The notes beneath the pieces were generated by a model. The model saw nothing but the letters and a program-made list of their open reading frames with translations. It did no database searches and was not told the DNA's origin. The position numbers and the translations under genes were made by a program. This document shows, piece after piece, positions 25,731 through 34,440 of a stretch of 64,000 nucleotides of DNA. Positions within the stretch are counted from its first letter, which is position 1. The number at the start of each line of letters is the position of its first letter. This DNA comes from Pseudomonas spelaei (GTDB taxonomy: Bacteria; Pseudomonadota; Gammaproteobacteria; Pseudomonadales; Pseudomonadaceae), in the NCBI RefSeq assembly GCF_009724245.1, contig NZ_WNNK01000021.1:62001-126000 (forward strand). The letters are read 5' to 3'.

Positions 25731-26894
25731 TCAGAAGCTGCGCGGCAGCTCGAGCAGATGCTCGGCCACGTAGGACAGGATCAGGTTGGTGGAAATCGGC
25801 GCCACCTGGTACAGGCGGGTCTCGCGAAATTTGCGCTCCACGTCGTATTCGCAGGCAAAGCCAAAGCCGCCATGGGTTTGCAGGCAAGCGTTGGCCGCTT
25901 CCCAGGAGGCCTTGGCCGCCAGGTACTTGGCCATATTGGCGCTGGCCCCGGCGTTGGCACCGATGTCGTATTCCGCGCAGGCACGCCAGCGCATCAGGTC
26001 CGCCGCTTCGATTTCGATATGGGCTTCGGCAATCGGGAACTGCACACCCTGGTTCTGCCCGATGGGCCGGCCAAACACCACACGATCACGGGCATAGGCG
26101 CTGGCCTTCTCGATAAACCAGCGGCCGTCACCGATGCATTCGGCGGCGATCAACGTGCGCTCGGCATTCAGGCCGTCAAGGATGTAGCGAAAGCCCTTGC
26201 CCTCCTCGCCAATCAGGCTGTCTTCAGGCAACTCAAGATTGTCGAAGAACAGCTCGTTGGTTTCGTGGTTGACCATGTTGGCGATGGGTTGCACGGTCAG
26301 GCCGTTGCCAATGGCGTCACGCAGGTCCACCAGGAAGATCGACATGCCTTCGGACTTCTTCTTGACCTCGGCCAGCGGCGTGGTGCGTGCCAGCAGGATC
26401 ATCAGGTCGGAGTGTTGAACCCGTGAGATCCACACCTTTTGGCCGTTGATCACGTATTTGTCGCCACGCTTGATGGCGGTGGTCTTGATCTTGGTGGTGT
26501 CGGTGCCGGTGGTGGGCTCGGTGACGCCCATCGATTGCAGGCGCAACTCACCGCTGGCCAGTTTCGGCAGGTAGAAACTTTTCTGCGCCTCGCTGCCGTG
26601 GCGCAGCAAGGTGAACATGTTGTACATCTGGCCGTGAACAGTGCCGGAGTTACCGCCGCAGCGGTTCACTTCTTCGAGGATCACCGAGGCTTCGGCCAGG
26701 CCCAAACCTGAGCCGCCGTATTCCACGGGAATCATCGCCGCCAGCCAGCCAGCGTCGGTCAGGGCCTTGACGAAGGCTTCAGGGAAGCCCTTTTCTTCAT
26801 CAACCTTGCGCCAGTAGGCAGCATCGAACTCGGCACACAAGGCGCGCACGCCTTCGCGGATAGCGTTCAGTTCGTCGTTGTCGTTGGGATTCAT
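25731..26894 (-). CDS. Acyl-CoA dehydrogenase
   Basis: 387 residues from ATG 26894 with GGAGAG upstream. Family motifs: GVTEPTTGTDTTKIKT (FAD-contact loop), LEEVNRCGGNSG, FDNLELPEDSLIGEEGKGF and the C-terminal QTHGGFGFACEYDVERKFRE. It oxidises an acyl-CoA using FAD and electron-transfer flavoprotein. It corresponds to PA0879, whose precise step in itaconate metabolism is not settled. It has 10 bases to the gene downstream and 28 from the hydratase upstream. Confidence 0.9.
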   Translation of the reverse strand: MNPNDNDELNAIREGVRALCAEFDAAYWRKVDEEKGFPEAFVKALTDAGWLAAMIPVEYGGSGLGLAEASVILEEVNRCGGNSGTVHGQMYNMFTLLRHGSEAQKSFYLPKLASGELRLQSMGVTEPTTGTDTTKIKTTAIKRGDKYVINGQKVWISRVQHSDLMILLARTTPLAEVKKKSEGMSIFLVDLRDAIGNGLTVQPIANMVNHETNELFFDNLELPEDSLIGEEGKGFRYILDGLNAERTLIAAECIGDGRWFIEKASAYARDRVVFGRPIGQNQGVQFPIAEAHIEIEAADLMRWRACAEYDIGANAGASANMAKYLAAKASWEAANACLQTHGGFGFACEYDVERKFRETRLYQVAPISTNLILSYVAEHLLELPRSF

Positions 26895-26922
26895 TAACGG
26901 CTCTCCGCCTGTTGTTATGGGG

Positions 26923-27741
26923 CTATTCGAAAGAAAGGTCGGCGCGCTGGGCCAAGCCATCAGCGTTGCCGGCCCAGAGTTCGGCGACACCGGGCGCGGT
27001 GATGCGTCCGCCGACGTCAAAGGGCTGCGGAGCAATCAACGGGCGCACGCCGCGATAGGCAAAGCGGCGCAAGGTCGCCTCGGGATGGGCGCGGCAAAAC
27101 GCACGCAGGCTCAGGGTGGCAATCAGCGGGCCGTGCACCACCAGGCCCGAATAACCTTCAGTGCCGGTGACATAGGGGTAGTCGTAATGAATGCGGTGGC
27201 CGTTGAAGGTCACGGCGCTGTAGCGGAACAGCAAGGTCGGGGTGGGATCGACGGCTTCGCGCCAATCGCCCTGGGGCAACACATCGCCATTGCCCTGCTT
27301 GGGTGGCGTCGGTTCGCGGTAGACGATGTCCTGTTCTTCGCGGATCGCCAGGCGGCCGTCCTGGGAATAGTCATGGCGCACGGTGACAAACAGCAGCGAG
27401 CCGGTGCGGCCGGTTTTTTCTTCCACCTGGGTGATGGTGGACACGCGGCTGGCGGACTCACCGGCGCGCAAGGCATGGAAAAACTCGATGCGCCCACCAG
27501 CCCACATGCGGTTGCGATTATCGGCCGGCGGCAAGAAGCCGCCACGGGCCGGATGACCGTCGCTGCCCAGGGCAGATTCCGGCAGCGGGTCCTGGAAAAA
27601 ACACCATTGCCACAATGGCGGGACAGGCTCGCCGTCGGCGGGTACCGCCTCACCCAAGGTCGCAGCGATACGTTTGAGCAGGTTGTGGCTCAAGTGGTCG
27701 TGGGCGGTTTCGCTACGGCCGATCCAGTCTGTGGCGCTCAT
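26923..27741 (-). CDS. ich: Itaconyl-CoA hydratase (MaoC/FAS1-like)
   Basis: About 272 residues starting at MSATDWIG. The N-terminal part is the inactive hotdog and the C-terminal part the hydratase: FRYSAVTFNGHRIHYDYPY is the MaoC active-site Asp/His type segment, followed by GYSGLVVHGPLIATLSLR. It hydrates itaconyl-CoA to (S)-citramalyl-CoA, as PA0878 does, between ict and ccl. It is the first gene of the operon. The start is uncertain: in-frame ATGs exist at 27750, 27780 and 27816; GAGG lies upstream of 27741 with a slightly long spacing. Confidence 0.86.
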   Translation of the reverse strand: MSATDWIGRSETAHDHLSHNLLKRIAATLGEAVPADGEPVPPLWQWCFFQDPLPESALGSDGHPARGGFLPPADNRNRMWAGGRIEFFHALRAGESASRVSTITQVEEKTGRTGSLLFVTVRHDYSQDGRLAIREEQDIVYREPTPPKQGNGDVLPQGDWREAVDPTPTLLFRYSAVTFNGHRIHYDYPYVTGTEGYSGLVVHGPLIATLSLRAFCRAHPEATLRRFAYRGVRPLIAPQPFDVGGRITAPGVAELWAGNADGLAQRADLSFE

Positions 27742-27778
27742 CAGGTGCATGTCCTCGGGCAGGGAATCTGTCCGGATC

Positions 27779-27811
27779 ATGCAAGCCATTCGCCGTTCTG
27801 AGAATTTGCAT
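27779..27811. promoter_or_regulatory. Inverted repeat in the itaconate operon/LysR intergenic region
   Basis: A hyphenated inverted repeat, ATGCAA at one end and TTGCAT at the other over 33 bases, lies between the divergent LysR gene and the operon. It is a plausible LysR operator or part of one. Sequence is observed; binding is inference. Confidence 0.4.
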
Positions 27812-27868
27812 TTCAATAAAGCAGCGTTCGGCTATGCTGAACGCCGCTGACTTATTCGGGAGACTTCC

Positions 27869-28831
27869 ATGCACTTCGATCTGGCCGACTTGCGCCTGTT
27901 TATCCATATCGCCGAGTCCCCGAGCCTGACCCAGGGCGCCAAACGTGCGTTCCTCTCGCCCGCCGCCGCCAGCGCACGAATCAAAGCCCTGGAAGGCCAA
28001 CTGGAAACCCGCCTGCTGTACCGCGACAGCCGTGGCGTGGAGATCACCCCGGCCGGCGAGCGGCTGCTGCACCACGCCCGATTGATCATGCGCCAGGTGG
28101 ATTACCTCAAGAGCGAGTTCACCCAATACGGCGTTGACTCGGCCGGGCATATCCGCATCTTCGCCAACACCACGGCGGTGACCGAATTTCTGCCGGAAGT
28201 GCTCGCCGGCTTCCTCTCCAAACGCCCCGGCGTCACCGTGGACCTGCAAGAGCGCCTGTCCCGGGACATCGTCCGCGGCGTGCTCGACGGCACCAGCGAC
28301 ATGGGCATCATCGCCGGCCCGGTAGAGGCTGCAGGCTTGCAAGTGCTGCACTTCAGCACTGATCACCTGGTACTGATGGTGCCCACAGGTCACCCCTTGG
28401 CGGATCACCCATCGGTGACGCTGGAGCAAACCCTGGCTTATCAACATATCGGCCTGCACGAAGGCAGCACCCTGCTGAGTTTCTTGCGCGAGCATGTGGA
28501 ACGGCTCGGCAAGCACTTGTCACTGCGGATTCAGGTGTCGAGTTTCGAGGCGATCTGCCGAATGGTCGAGGCCGGCGTGGGCATCGGCATCATCCCCGAA
28601 TCCGCTGCCGTACGGCACAGCCGGACCATGCAACTGGTCACCATCAAGCTCGATGAAAGCTGGGCGATGCGCGAGCGCAGCATCCTGGTGCGGGAGCTGG
28701 AAGCCTTGCCCGGCACCATTCGCGCGTTGATCGCCACGTTGATGCCGGAACCGGGTGGTTCACCTCAGGCAGAGGCCGTGCCGCATTGCGCGCAAAACTT
28801 GGCGCCGGCCACCATCACCGAACCACACTGA
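27869..28831 (+). CDS. LysR-family regulator of the itaconate operon
   Basis: 320 residues. The N-terminal helix-turn-helix (FDLADLRLFIHIAESPSLTQ, SPAAASARIKALEGQL) is intact and an effector domain of ~200 residues follows. It is divergent from the itaconate operon and equivalent to PA0877, so it most likely activates that operon in response to itaconate or an itaconate thioester. The ATG has GGGAGA at proper spacing. Its 3' end overlaps the convergent zinc-ribbon gene by 67 bases. Confidence 0.88.
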   Translation: MHFDLADLRLFIHIAESPSLTQGAKRAFLSPAAASARIKALEGQLETRLLYRDSRGVEITPAGERLLHHARLIMRQVDYLKSEFTQYGVDSAGHIRIFANTTAVTEFLPEVLAGFLSKRPGVTVDLQERLSRDIVRGVLDGTSDMGIIAGPVEAAGLQVLHFSTDHLVLMVPTGHPLADHPSVTLEQTLAYQHIGLHEGSTLLSFLREHVERLGKHLSLRIQVSSFEAICRMVEAGVGIGIIPESAAVRHSRTMQLVTIKLDESWAMRERSILVRELEALPGTIRALIATLMPEPGGSPQAEAVPHCAQNLAPATITEPH

Positions 28832-29052
28832 ACACAGGCTGCCGGCACGAGTGAGGTGCCGCATTGCCTGCAAAAGCGTGCGTCATCGGGATTCATCACC
28901 CGGCAGCCTGGGCAACGGGTACCGCCCGTGTCCGTCGGTGTCACGCCTTGGCTGTACTGTCCATGGCGACCGCCATTGGAACCGTGCCCACCATTGGAAC
29001 CGTGGCCGCCAGAGCCGTGATGACCGCCCAGCATTTTTTTGAAAAAGCTCAT
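28765..29052 (-). CDS. Small double zinc-ribbon protein
   Basis: 95 residues. After MSFFKKMLGG comes a flexible Gly/His/Ser tract with a near-repeat (GHGSNG twice), then two C-x2-C...C-x2-C zinc ribbons: CPGC/CRQC and CVQC/CAQC. These double zinc ribbons are found on membrane- or ribosome-associated regulators, but no function is known for this stand-alone form. GGAG lies eight bases before the ATG. Confidence 0.8.
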   Translation of the reverse strand: MSFFKKMLGGHHGSGGHGSNGGHGSNGGRHGQYSQGVTPTDTGGTRCPGCRVMNPDDARFCRQCGTSLVPAACVQCGSVMVAGAKFCAQCGTASA

Positions 29053-29245
29053 GATGATGACTCCATGAATTCAAGACCCTGGCGCATCGGATGACATGCC
29101 CGTAGCCGCAGTAAAAACCCTGAAGTAACTATAGAGTCAACCGAATAAATCAACACCACCCTCATGTCGATGTGAAAACGTTGCCAAGCAGAAGCTGCCG
29201 GCTACCCTGTGAAAGACGCCCACCCTGCATGAAGGAGACAGTCCC

Positions 29246-29737
29246 ATGTTGCTCGAAGGTTCCTGCCATTGCGGCGCCGTCACGTTCAGCTTGACCAGTC
29301 TTCACCCCTACCCTTACCAGCGCTGTTACTGCTCGATCTGCCGCAAGACCCAGGGCGGCGGCGGTTATGCGATCAACCTCGGGGGTGATGCCGACAGTTT
29401 GAAAGTGCGCGGGCGCAAACAGATCTCGATCTACCACGCCCGGATGAAGGCGCCGGGTGACCGCCGCTTTCATGCCAGCAGCGCTGAACGGCATTTCTGC
29501 TCGCAGTGCGGTACGGCGCTGTGGCTGTTCAGCCCCGAGTGGCCGGAGTTGATTCATCCGTTTGCATCGGCCATCGACACACCACTGCCGGTACCGCCGG
29601 AACATACGCATTTGATGTTGGGGTCCAAGGCGCCGTGGGTGGAAGTGTCCGTGCGACCGGGGGATCAGCAATTTGAGGAATATCCCGAGGAATCGATTGC
29701 GCAGTGGCATGAGCGGTTGGGGTTGGTGTCGCCCTGA
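29246..29737 (+). CDS. GFA-family (glutathione-dependent formaldehyde-activating-like) protein
   Basis: 163 residues with the full zinc-ligand set of the GFA/CENP-V fold: GSCHCGAVTF, YCSICRK and HFCSQCGTALW. The founding member speeds glutathione-formaldehyde adduct formation, but most members including this type lack proven activity. GAAGGAG lies upstream of the ATG. Monocistronic by appearance. Confidence 0.88.
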   Translation: MLLEGSCHCGAVTFSLTSLHPYPYQRCYCSICRKTQGGGGYAINLGGDADSLKVRGRKQISIYHARMKAPGDRRFHASSAERHFCSQCGTALWLFSPEWPELIHPFASAIDTPLPVPPEHTHLMLGSKAPWVEVSVRPGDQQFEEYPEESIAQWHERLGLVSP

Positions 29738-29880
29738 GGAGTGGATCTGACTGCTCGCCACCAACACCACACATTCATCCTCTTAACACTCTTTGACAGT
29801 TTCCAGACAAAGCTCTCAAAGACTGTTGGACAGGCGCTGCGTAGCATTCGAGCATCCAAATTACCTTCCGGGTGTTCGTC

Positions 29881-31704
29881 ATGTTTCGCACGTTGCGCAG
29901 TATTCCGCTGCTGGGCTGTCTGCTGAGCAGCATCGGCTGCCACGCACAGCCGCCGGCAGCGCCGCCCATTCCCAAGGGCGACTACGGTGCAATCATTCGC
30001 TACCTGCAAAACCGCATTCCCCTGGAAATGGCGCGCTATAACGTACCGGGGTTGTCCATTGCCCTGGTCAACGGCCAGGAGCTGATCTGGGCCCGCGGCT
30101 TCGGTTATGCCGACAAGGCTCGGGGCGTGCCGGTGTCGCCCAATACCGCGTTCCGCGCGGGGGCGATTTCCAAGCTGATCACGGCCAGCGCCGCCTTGCA
30201 GTTGGTCGAGCAAAACCGCCTGGCCCTCGATACGCCGATTCAAGACACCCTCAAGGAGTTCTACGTACGCTCGCGCTTTCACGCCGACCAAAGCGCCGCC
30301 GACCGCGACGTCACCTTGCGTCGCTTGCTCAGCCACCAGTCCGGGCTGCCCAGTGAACACCTGCGGGACCTGCGCAGCGGGTTCGCCATGAGCCAGATGC
30401 CGATGCGGGTCTCGGGCGTCTGGCTGAGCACGCCACCCGGCACTCAGGTGGCCTACTCCAACCTGGGTTATTCGCTGGTGGGCGCAGCCATCGAGCGCAG
30501 TGCCGGACAAGACTTCGAGGTCCAGCTGCAGCGCAGTTTGTTGAAACCTCTGGAGATGAACCAATCCAGTTTTGTTGGCAGCAATACTGAAGTCGGGAAC
30601 CGTTCACAGGGTTATCAGGACGGTACTGCCAGCGCCGACGCCCAGATCCGCGACCTCGCCGCCAGCGGTTTGTGGGCCAGCCCCAAGGACCTCAGCCATT
30701 ACGTGCAGATGCTGTTCGCCCAAGGCAACTACAAAGGCAAGCGTGTGCTGGACGATGCATCCATCAACGAAATGTTCACGCAGCAAAACGTCGGTAACGT
30801 ACTCGACTTCGACTGCAAGATCGGCCTGGGCTGGTTTCTTGCGCCCTGTGGCGATGAACCGGTCGCTCCCGGCGTGCGCACGTATCAGCACAGCGGTGCC
30901 GGCGACGACTTCGCCGCTCAACTGACGATGCTGCCGGACCAGCAGTTGGCTGTGATCATCATGGCCAACGACAGCAACGCCGAAGACATGGTCGCGTCCC
31001 TGGCCACGCATGCCCTGCGCATGATGCTCCAGGCGCAGACCGGAGAGGTCGCCTGCGCCGACAATTGCCAGAATCCGGCCGGCGGCAAGGATCATCGGCG
31101 TATCCCCGCTGCTATCGACCGCAAGCGCCTGGCCGGTTTCTATGCCACCTCCTGGGGCGTCTTGCGCATCAAGGATGAAGACGGCCAGTTGCACGGTGAG
31201 CTATCCGACACCCGCTTCGAACTGCTGCGCGATGATCATGACTGGCTGCGTGCCCAGAAAAAATTCCTCGGATTCTGGCTCAAGGACCTGGGCGAGTTGG
31301 GCCGGGTTCAGCTGGATGTGGTGACCGTTCAAGGACGCCAGGTACTGATCGCCAAGAGTCATGGCCAACGAGTACCGGTGGGCGAGCGGATCGAGCCAAC
31401 ACCACTGACCGGCGCCTGGGCCAACACTGTCGGTACGTATCAAGTGCTTAACACTCACGAGCCCGATGCCCCGCTGAGCGGCATCAGCGTGCGCCTGGAA
31501 GAAGGTTTCCTGGTGATTCGCGGGCAGTTGCATGACGAGCCCTTGACCGATTACATCCTGTTGCCGGTGGACAACGCCCACGCGGTACTGGCCGGCAACG
31601 GCTATGGCCTGGGCGACACCGTGAGCCGCCAGGTCAACGGCCTCAGCGCCTCGGGCTACCGCTTCAAGCGTACCGATTCACCCCACATCAACTTGAGTTT
31701 CTAA
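29881..31704 (+). CDS. Beta-lactamase-family serine hydrolase homologue with Ala at the catalytic Ser position
   Basis: 607 residues from ATG 29881. A lipoprotein-like leader (LLGCLLSSIGC) suggests envelope anchoring. Residues ~40-370 are a class-C/PBP4*-type domain with YSN (YSNLGYSLVG) and the third motif HSGAG. At the first motif, however, the usual S-x-x-K reads A95-I-S-K98 (FRAGAISKLI), so the nucleophilic serine is replaced by GCG alanine. The C-terminal ~200 residues are a beta-rich domain of the type that follows such hydrolases. It may be a binding or regulatory protein; a shifted nucleophile at Ser97 is the alternative. Confidence 0.8.
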   Translation: MFRTLRSIPLLGCLLSSIGCHAQPPAAPPIPKGDYGAIIRYLQNRIPLEMARYNVPGLSIALVNGQELIWARGFGYADKARGVPVSPNTAFRAGAISKLITASAALQLVEQNRLALDTPIQDTLKEFYVRSRFHADQSAADRDVTLRRLLSHQSGLPSEHLRDLRSGFAMSQMPMRVSGVWLSTPPGTQVAYSNLGYSLVGAAIERSAGQDFEVQLQRSLLKPLEMNQSSFVGSNTEVGNRSQGYQDGTASADAQIRDLAASGLWASPKDLSHYVQMLFAQGNYKGKRVLDDASINEMFTQQNVGNVLDFDCKIGLGWFLAPCGDEPVAPGVRTYQHSGAGDDFAAQLTMLPDQQLAVIIMANDSNAEDMVASLATHALRMMLQAQTGEVACADNCQNPAGGKDHRRIPAAIDRKRLAGFYATSWGVLRIKDEDGQLHGELSDTRFELLRDDHDWLRAQKKFLGFWLKDLGELGRVQLDVVTVQGRQVLIAKSHGQRVPVGERIEPTPLTGAWANTVGTYQVLNTHEPDAPLSGISVRLEEGFLVIRGQLHDEPLTDYILLPVDNAHAVLAGNGYGLGDTVSRQVNGLSASGYRFKRTDSPHINLSF

Positions 31705-31801
31705 ACCACGGACGAAAAAAAGCGTGATTGCGCGCCAATACAATTTCCCTACAGAACTGAACGTCGCCTGCGGGTAAGTTACGCCCCGACGTCACACTAA
31801 A

Positions 31802-31817
31802 CATTGATCGATCAATG
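31802..31817. promoter_or_regulatory. 16-base perfect palindrome upstream of the ABC exporter operon
   Basis: CATTGATCGATCAATG is a perfect palindrome about 95 bases before the first gene of the exporter operon, within a gene-free, relatively AT-rich stretch. Its form resembles TetR-type operators. No TetR gene is adjacent, so the regulator would be encoded elsewhere. Confidence 0.45.
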
Positions 31818-31911
31818 ACATACCACACGTGTCAGTGGATTGCAGTTTTCATCGTACCAATAGCGCAGTACCTGTACATTTTGGGGAACGACTATCAAGC
31901 CTCTTAACAGA

Positions 31912-33306
31912 TTGCATTCTTGCCGGTCGCTCTGCGCACTCTCGTTAGTGTTAGTAGCGCTTGCAGGATGCTCCGTAGCACCACTGCCGGAGTTGAAACC
32001 GCCGACGCCAGATGCATGGCGCAACGCACAACGCCCTCTGTCGCCCCAGCAACCCGATCTGAATCAATGGTGGCAGGCGTTCAACGATCCCCAGCTCAAT
32101 GCCCTCGTGGATCGAGCGTTACAGAACAATTTAGACGTCGCCCAAGCGGTAGAGCGCTTGCGCGCCATCCGGGTCATCAGCCAACACGCGCAGTCACCCT
32201 ACTTGCCCTCTCTGAGCATCAATACCAAGGATGCCGTCAGCCCGGATACCAGCACCTCCTACTTCCTGATCGGTTTCGATTCGGTATGGGAGCTCCCGTT
32301 GTTTGGCGCGAAACAAAGTGCTGATCGCCTCGCCCAGGGCAACAAGACGTTGGTGGAAACCGATTTGCGCAGGGTACAGGTGTCACTCGTGGCCGAAGTC
32401 AGCCGGCGCTGGATCGAGTTGCGGGCAGCGCAACAAATGGAACACACCCTCGCGGCCATCCGCGACATCCAGCATGAAAAGCTGGCGCTGCTACTCGTTC
32501 GCGAACAGCTCGCCCTGGCACCGCACTCAGACGTAGCGGCGGCACAGGTTGAGCTGGCGCAGGCACAGATGGCCCTGACCCGTCCGCGCCAACGGATAAA
32601 CCGCAGTGCGCAGCAGTTGGCGGTGTTGTCCGGCCAGAACGAGCCAGACCCTCTCTGGCTACAACCCGGACCGCCACCGACACTTGGTCACTGGCAACTC
32701 AATAGCGTACCGACTGACCTGCTGCGCACGCGCCCGGAAATTGCCAGCGCCGAAGCCGAAGTGATTGTCGCGGCCGGAGAACTTGGCATGAGCCGGGCCG
32801 ATATCTACCCGCACATCAGCTTCGGTACCTCACTGCAGTGGTCGTTGAACATTGCCAGCAATCGCCGCAAGACGCCCAGCGGCAACAGCATTTTCTCTGC
32901 AGGACCTGGGATCAGCATTCCCTTGTTCGACTGGGGCCAGCGTGTCGCCAATGCGAAAGCCAAGGACCACCAAATGCAGGCCGCCGTCCTGGCGTATCGG
33001 CAATCGGTATTGGAAGGCATTGCTGAAACCGAAACCGCCATGGGTGACCTGGAGCAATTGCGTGTGCGTGAGCAATCATCCCGACAGGCTTATACCGCCA
33101 CGCAAACCCGTCTGGATGCGCTGCAGCAACAGGCCGGACTGGGACTGTTGAGCACATTGGACCTGAGCAATGCACAGGTGGAAAAACTGCGCGCCCAGCA
33201 CCAGGTCGACAGGGCCAGTGCCGAGCGTAACATTGCCTACGTCGCGCTCTATAAGGCTCTCGGCGGTGCGCCGCTGCCGGCAACGTCTCTCAAGGATACT
33301 GACTGA
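31912..33306 (+). CDS. TolC/NodT-type outer-membrane efflux lipoprotein
   Basis: About 464 residues. The signal ends in the lipobox L-A-G-C-S, then the two OEP repeats with long coiled coils: WWQAFNDPQLNALVDRALQNN and the C-terminal QAGLGLLSTLDLSNAQ. NodT-type lipoproteins form the outer-membrane channel of tripartite efflux pumps. The start is odd: no ATG fits. TTG 31912 lacks a ribosome site, whereas ATC 31894 has GGGGA six bases upstream. The stop overlaps the permease start (TGATG), so the operon is translationally coupled. Confidence 0.88.
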   Translation: MHSCRSLCALSLVLVALAGCSVAPLPELKPPTPDAWRNAQRPLSPQQPDLNQWWQAFNDPQLNALVDRALQNNLDVAQAVERLRAIRVISQHAQSPYLPSLSINTKDAVSPDTSTSYFLIGFDSVWELPLFGAKQSADRLAQGNKTLVETDLRRVQVSLVAEVSRRWIELRAAQQMEHTLAAIRDIQHEKLALLLVREQLALAPHSDVAAAQVELAQAQMALTRPRQRINRSAQQLAVLSGQNEPDPLWLQPGPPPTLGHWQLNSVPTDLLRTRPEIASAEAEVIVAAGELGMSRADIYPHISFGTSLQWSLNIASNRRKTPSGNSIFSAGPGISIPLFDWGQRVANAKAKDHQMQAAVLAYRQSVLEGIAETETAMGDLEQLRVREQSSRQAYTATQTRLDALQQQAGLGLLSTLDLSNAQVEKLRAQHQVDRASAERNIAYVALYKALGGAPLPATSLKDTD

Positions 33307-34433
33307 TGGTTGCGCTCGCCCGTCAAACGCTGATCCATGAGTGGCGTCGCTTCCTGCCGGCAATGATTGCCGTGGGCTTCGCCGGACTGCTGCAATTGCT
33401 TCAGACGGCACTGGTACTGGGTATCTTCAGCAGCGCCAGCGTATACATCACCGGCTCCACCGCCGATCTCTGGGTGGGTTATCCCGGCACCCAAAGCGTC
33501 AACCTGGGCCGACCGATCGACGCCGGCGTGGAGATGCGTTTGCGCATGGATCCCGATGTGCTCAAGGTGGAGTCATTCCGCTGGGTGGATGCCGATTGGC
33601 GCGGCGCTCGTGACACAGGAGGCGTTTCGGTCTTTGTCTCCGGTATCGATGCCGGGCCACAAGGCCTGATGTTCGACCGCGTACTGCCCACCGCACTGCG
33701 GGTGCGTCTGAATGAGCCGGGGGCGGTCATCGTTGACCGCGCCGACCTGGACAGCCTGGGCGTCAACCTGGGAGAGGCCGCCACCATCAACGGTCATCGG
33801 GTGCGTGTGGTCGGCGTCACGAGCGGATTGCGGGCATTGGGTGGAGTCAACGTGGTGGCTTCCCTGGCGACCGCTCGCCAACTCGATACCGTCGCCGCTG
33901 ATCGCATTACCTACCTGGTGGCCAAAATACGCGACCCGAGCCAGGCGGATGCGGTTGCCGCGCGCCTTGGCGGCGCGTCGGCCTTCGGCAGCTACGCCGT
34001 CTGGACCGCAGACCAGTTCGCTCAACGCTCACAGACGTACTGGATGTTCGATACCGGGGCCGGAGCCGGCGTACTGTTTTTAGCCGCAATCGTGTTCCTG
34101 GTGGGGGCCGTGATTACCAGCCAGACCCTGGTGGCTGCCGTCATTGGGTCGATCCGCGAATACGCGACTTTGAACGCCCTCGGCGTCGGCGTGACAGCGC
34201 TGCGCAAAGTGGTGATGGAACAAGCGTTCTGGGTGGGAGCATTGGGATTGCTGGGCAGCACGGTCCTGGCCTGCCTGTTCTTCGCCCTTGCTCATTACTA
34301 CAACGTTCCCGTGGCGCTCTCGCCCGTGGCGGCCCTGGCTTGTCTGCTCTTGAGCATGGCCCTGGTCCTGGTGTCCGGCCTGGCCGCCATCCGCACGCTG
34401 CGCCATGCCGACCCGACAAGCCTTCTGAGATAA
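33306..34433 (+). CDS. ABC exporter permease, FtsX/DevC-like
   Basis: 375 residues with one N-terminal transmembrane helix (FAGLLQLLQTALVLGIFSSA), a ~200-residue periplasmic MacB_PCD-like domain, and three C-terminal helices, the DevC/MacB half-permease plan. SSASVYITGSTADLWVGYPGTQ resembles DevC proteins. It works with the downstream ATPase and adaptor as a type VII-like mechanotransmission exporter pushing substrate from periplasm through the outer-membrane channel. The ATPase gene starts 7 bases later. The substrate is unknown. Confidence 0.87.
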   Translation: MVALARQTLIHEWRRFLPAMIAVGFAGLLQLLQTALVLGIFSSASVYITGSTADLWVGYPGTQSVNLGRPIDAGVEMRLRMDPDVLKVESFRWVDADWRGARDTGGVSVFVSGIDAGPQGLMFDRVLPTALRVRLNEPGAVIVDRADLDSLGVNLGEAATINGHRVRVVGVTSGLRALGGVNVVASLATARQLDTVAADRITYLVAKIRDPSQADAVAARLGGASAFGSYAVWTADQFAQRSQTYWMFDTGAGAGVLFLAAIVFLVGAVITSQTLVAAVIGSIREYATLNALGVGVTALRKVVMEQAFWVGALGLLGSTVLACLFFALAHYYNVPVALSPVAALACLLLSMALVLVSGLAAIRTLRHADPTSLLR

Positions 34434-34440
34434 ACAGCCC

